Part shown: positions 4,494-5,210 of the stretch, piece by piece
Layout: each line of letters starts with the position of its first letter
Position numbering within the stretch: the first letter of the stretch is position 1
From: Bacillota bacterium
GTDB taxonomy: Bacteria > Bacillota_E > Sulfobacillia > Sulfobacillales > Sulfobacillaceae
Direction of reading: 5' to 3'
Assembly: GCA_021802225.1 (NCBI GenBank)
Contig: JAKAAS010000184.1
Location: forward strand, 1-5,210
DNA: 5,210 nt
The notes under the pieces: generated by a model
Databases searched by the model: none
Seen by the model: the letters and a program-made list of their open reading frames with translations, nothing else
What the model was told of the DNA's origin: nothing
Program-made: the position numbers and the translations under genes

Positions 4494-5210
4494 ATGACCA
4501 TTCAAGGCTATAAAGGATTTTCCCCCGATCTGACCTGCCGCGATATGCAATACACCATCGGGAGCACGTATGAAACCGATGCTAAGCCGATACGCTGCAC
4601 CAAGAACGGGTTTCACTTGTGCGAGTTTCCGTTCGATGTGTGGAGTTATTATGCTCCTGCCGACAGCCGCTACTGTACCGTCGAAGGAGAAGGGGAAGTC
4701 GACCGTACCGAGGCGAACGACAGCAAAGTCGCGGTGAGCAAGCTCCATATTGGGGCGGAAATTGGGCTGAATGGCCTGATTAATGCGGGCGTGAAATTTA
4801 TTCTCGCTCGCGTGAAATGGAAAGAGGCCAAAGAATTGCAGAGCGAGTCACGATCTACCGCCACCAATACCGGGGATCAGAGCGCGGCCACCAATACCGG
4901 GGATCAGAGCGCAGCCACCAATACCGGGAATCGGAGCGCAGCTACCAATACCGGGCATTGGAGCGCGGCCACCAATACCGGGCATTGGAGCGCAGCCACC
5001 AATACCGGGAATCAGAGCGCGGCCACCAATACCGGGAATCAGAGTGCAGCCACCAATACCGGGAATCAGAGTGCAGCCACCAATACCGGGGATCAGAGCG
5101 CAGCTACCAATACCGGGCATTGGAGCGCAGCCACCAATACCGGGCATTGGAGCGCAGCCACCAATACCGGGCATCGGAGCGCAGCCACCAATACCGGGGA
5201 TCAGAGCGCG
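4494..5210 (+). CDS. DUF7666-type phage protein with ATNTGxxSA repeats, 3' end outside window
   Basis: A phage-associated protein of unknown function; 239 codons are present and the frame is open at the edge. Residues 1-115 match the N-terminal domain now called DUF7666: GYKGFSPDLTCRDMQYTIGS, then CTKNGFHLCEFPFDVWSYY, then an acidic GEGEVDRTE strand and a segment ending LARVKW. Residues 123-239 are thirteen nine-residue repeats of pattern A-T-N-T-G-x-x-S-A, varying almost only at the xx pair. Repeats of this kind follow this domain in other phage proteins. Their short, regular period suggests a beta-solenoid (inference). GGAAAGGAGAA (4477-4487) sets the ATG at 4494. It follows the recombination genes and probably shares their transcript. 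Confidence 0.85.
   Translation, partial: MTIQGYKGFSPDLTCRDMQYTIGSTYETDAKPIRCTKNGFHLCEFPFDVWSYYAPADSRYCTVEGEGEVDRTEANDSKVAVSKLHIGAEIGLNGLINAGVKFILARVKWKEAKELQSESRSTATNTGDQSAATNTGDQSAATNTGNRSAATNTGHWSAATNTGHWSAATNTGNQSAATNTGNQSAATNTGNQSAATNTGDQSAATNTGHWSAATNTGHWSAATNTGHRSAATNTGDQSA
4860..5210 (+). repeat. Thirteen perfect-length 27 bp tandem coding repeats
   Basis: The 351 bp are exactly 13 units of 27 bp, all in frame and without gaps. The DNA is nearly identical even at synonymous positions. Differences are GCC/GCT at codon 1, AGC/AGT at codon 8, GCG/GCA at codon 9, and the two variable codons 6 and 7. Codon 6 is GAT, AAT or CAT; codon 7 is CAG, CGG or TGG. In order the pairs are DQ, DQ, NR, HW, HW, NQ, NQ, NQ, DQ, HW, HW, HR, DQ. 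The array continues past the window. No unique spacers separate the units. Confidence 0.97.

Noticed and set aside
4848..5174. Long minus-strand open frame with MPGIGG-type repeats
   Set aside because: It is the reverse complement of the 27 bp repeat array. It stays open only because the repeat has no stop in that frame, and it has no ribosome binding site or start context of its own.
4860..5210. Repeat array as a CRISPR locus
   Set aside because: The 27 bp units are directly adjacent, without unique spacers, and are in frame within a coding region.
4860..5210. Variable codons as a diversity-generating retroelement target
   Set aside because: The changes are not concentrated at adenines of AAY codons. 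They include G/A/C at codon 6 and C/T at codon 7. No template repeat or reverse transcriptase is in the window.

Overview
The window looks like the left part of a temperate phage or prophage early region. It probably comes from a Firmicutes-type host. This rests on strong purine-rich ribosome binding sites (AAAGGAGG, GAGGAGG, AAGGAGG) before most genes, tightly packed small genes with ATGA overlaps, a divergent repressor/Cro pair, and a YqaJ exonuclease/RecT annealase pair. I cannot name the host species from the sequence alone.

Region 1 (1-950) is a rightward unit read from a promoter with a perfect TTGACA and a dyad just downstream. It encodes three small DNA-binding proteins: two XRE-type proteins and one AlpA/excisionase-type winged HTH protein. 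Region 2 (950-1110) holds two stem-loops and an unexpected tRNA-like gene with encoded CCA, GUA anticodon, long variable arm and a best fold with 8 bp acceptor and 4 bp T stem. Region 3 (1111-1637) is a lysogeny-type switch. A leftward repressor (GTG start) and a rightward Cro-like protein share the QFERGV motif and flank an 86 bp interval with a perfect 9+5+9 bp palindrome, a weaker second dyad and a promoter.

Region 4 (1638-4474) is a rightward operon. A nested inverted repeat around the first ribosome binding site leads into three small uncharacterised genes joined by ATGA overlaps, the first with a CxxC...CxxxC zinc-binding pattern. These are followed by a YqaJ-family exonuclease, a RecT/Bet single-strand annealing protein, and a 40-residue membrane microprotein that overlaps the end of recT. 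Region 5 (4494-5210) is the start of a DUF7666-type phage protein. Its N-terminal domain runs into exactly thirteen 27 bp repeats (ATNTGxxSA) and is still open at the window edge.

Inferred working order: the region 3 switch decides between lysogeny and expression of region 4, whose exonuclease and annealase pair recombine phage DNA. The left HTH cluster adds further control and perhaps excision. The tRNA-like gene and the repeat protein are the least explained parts.
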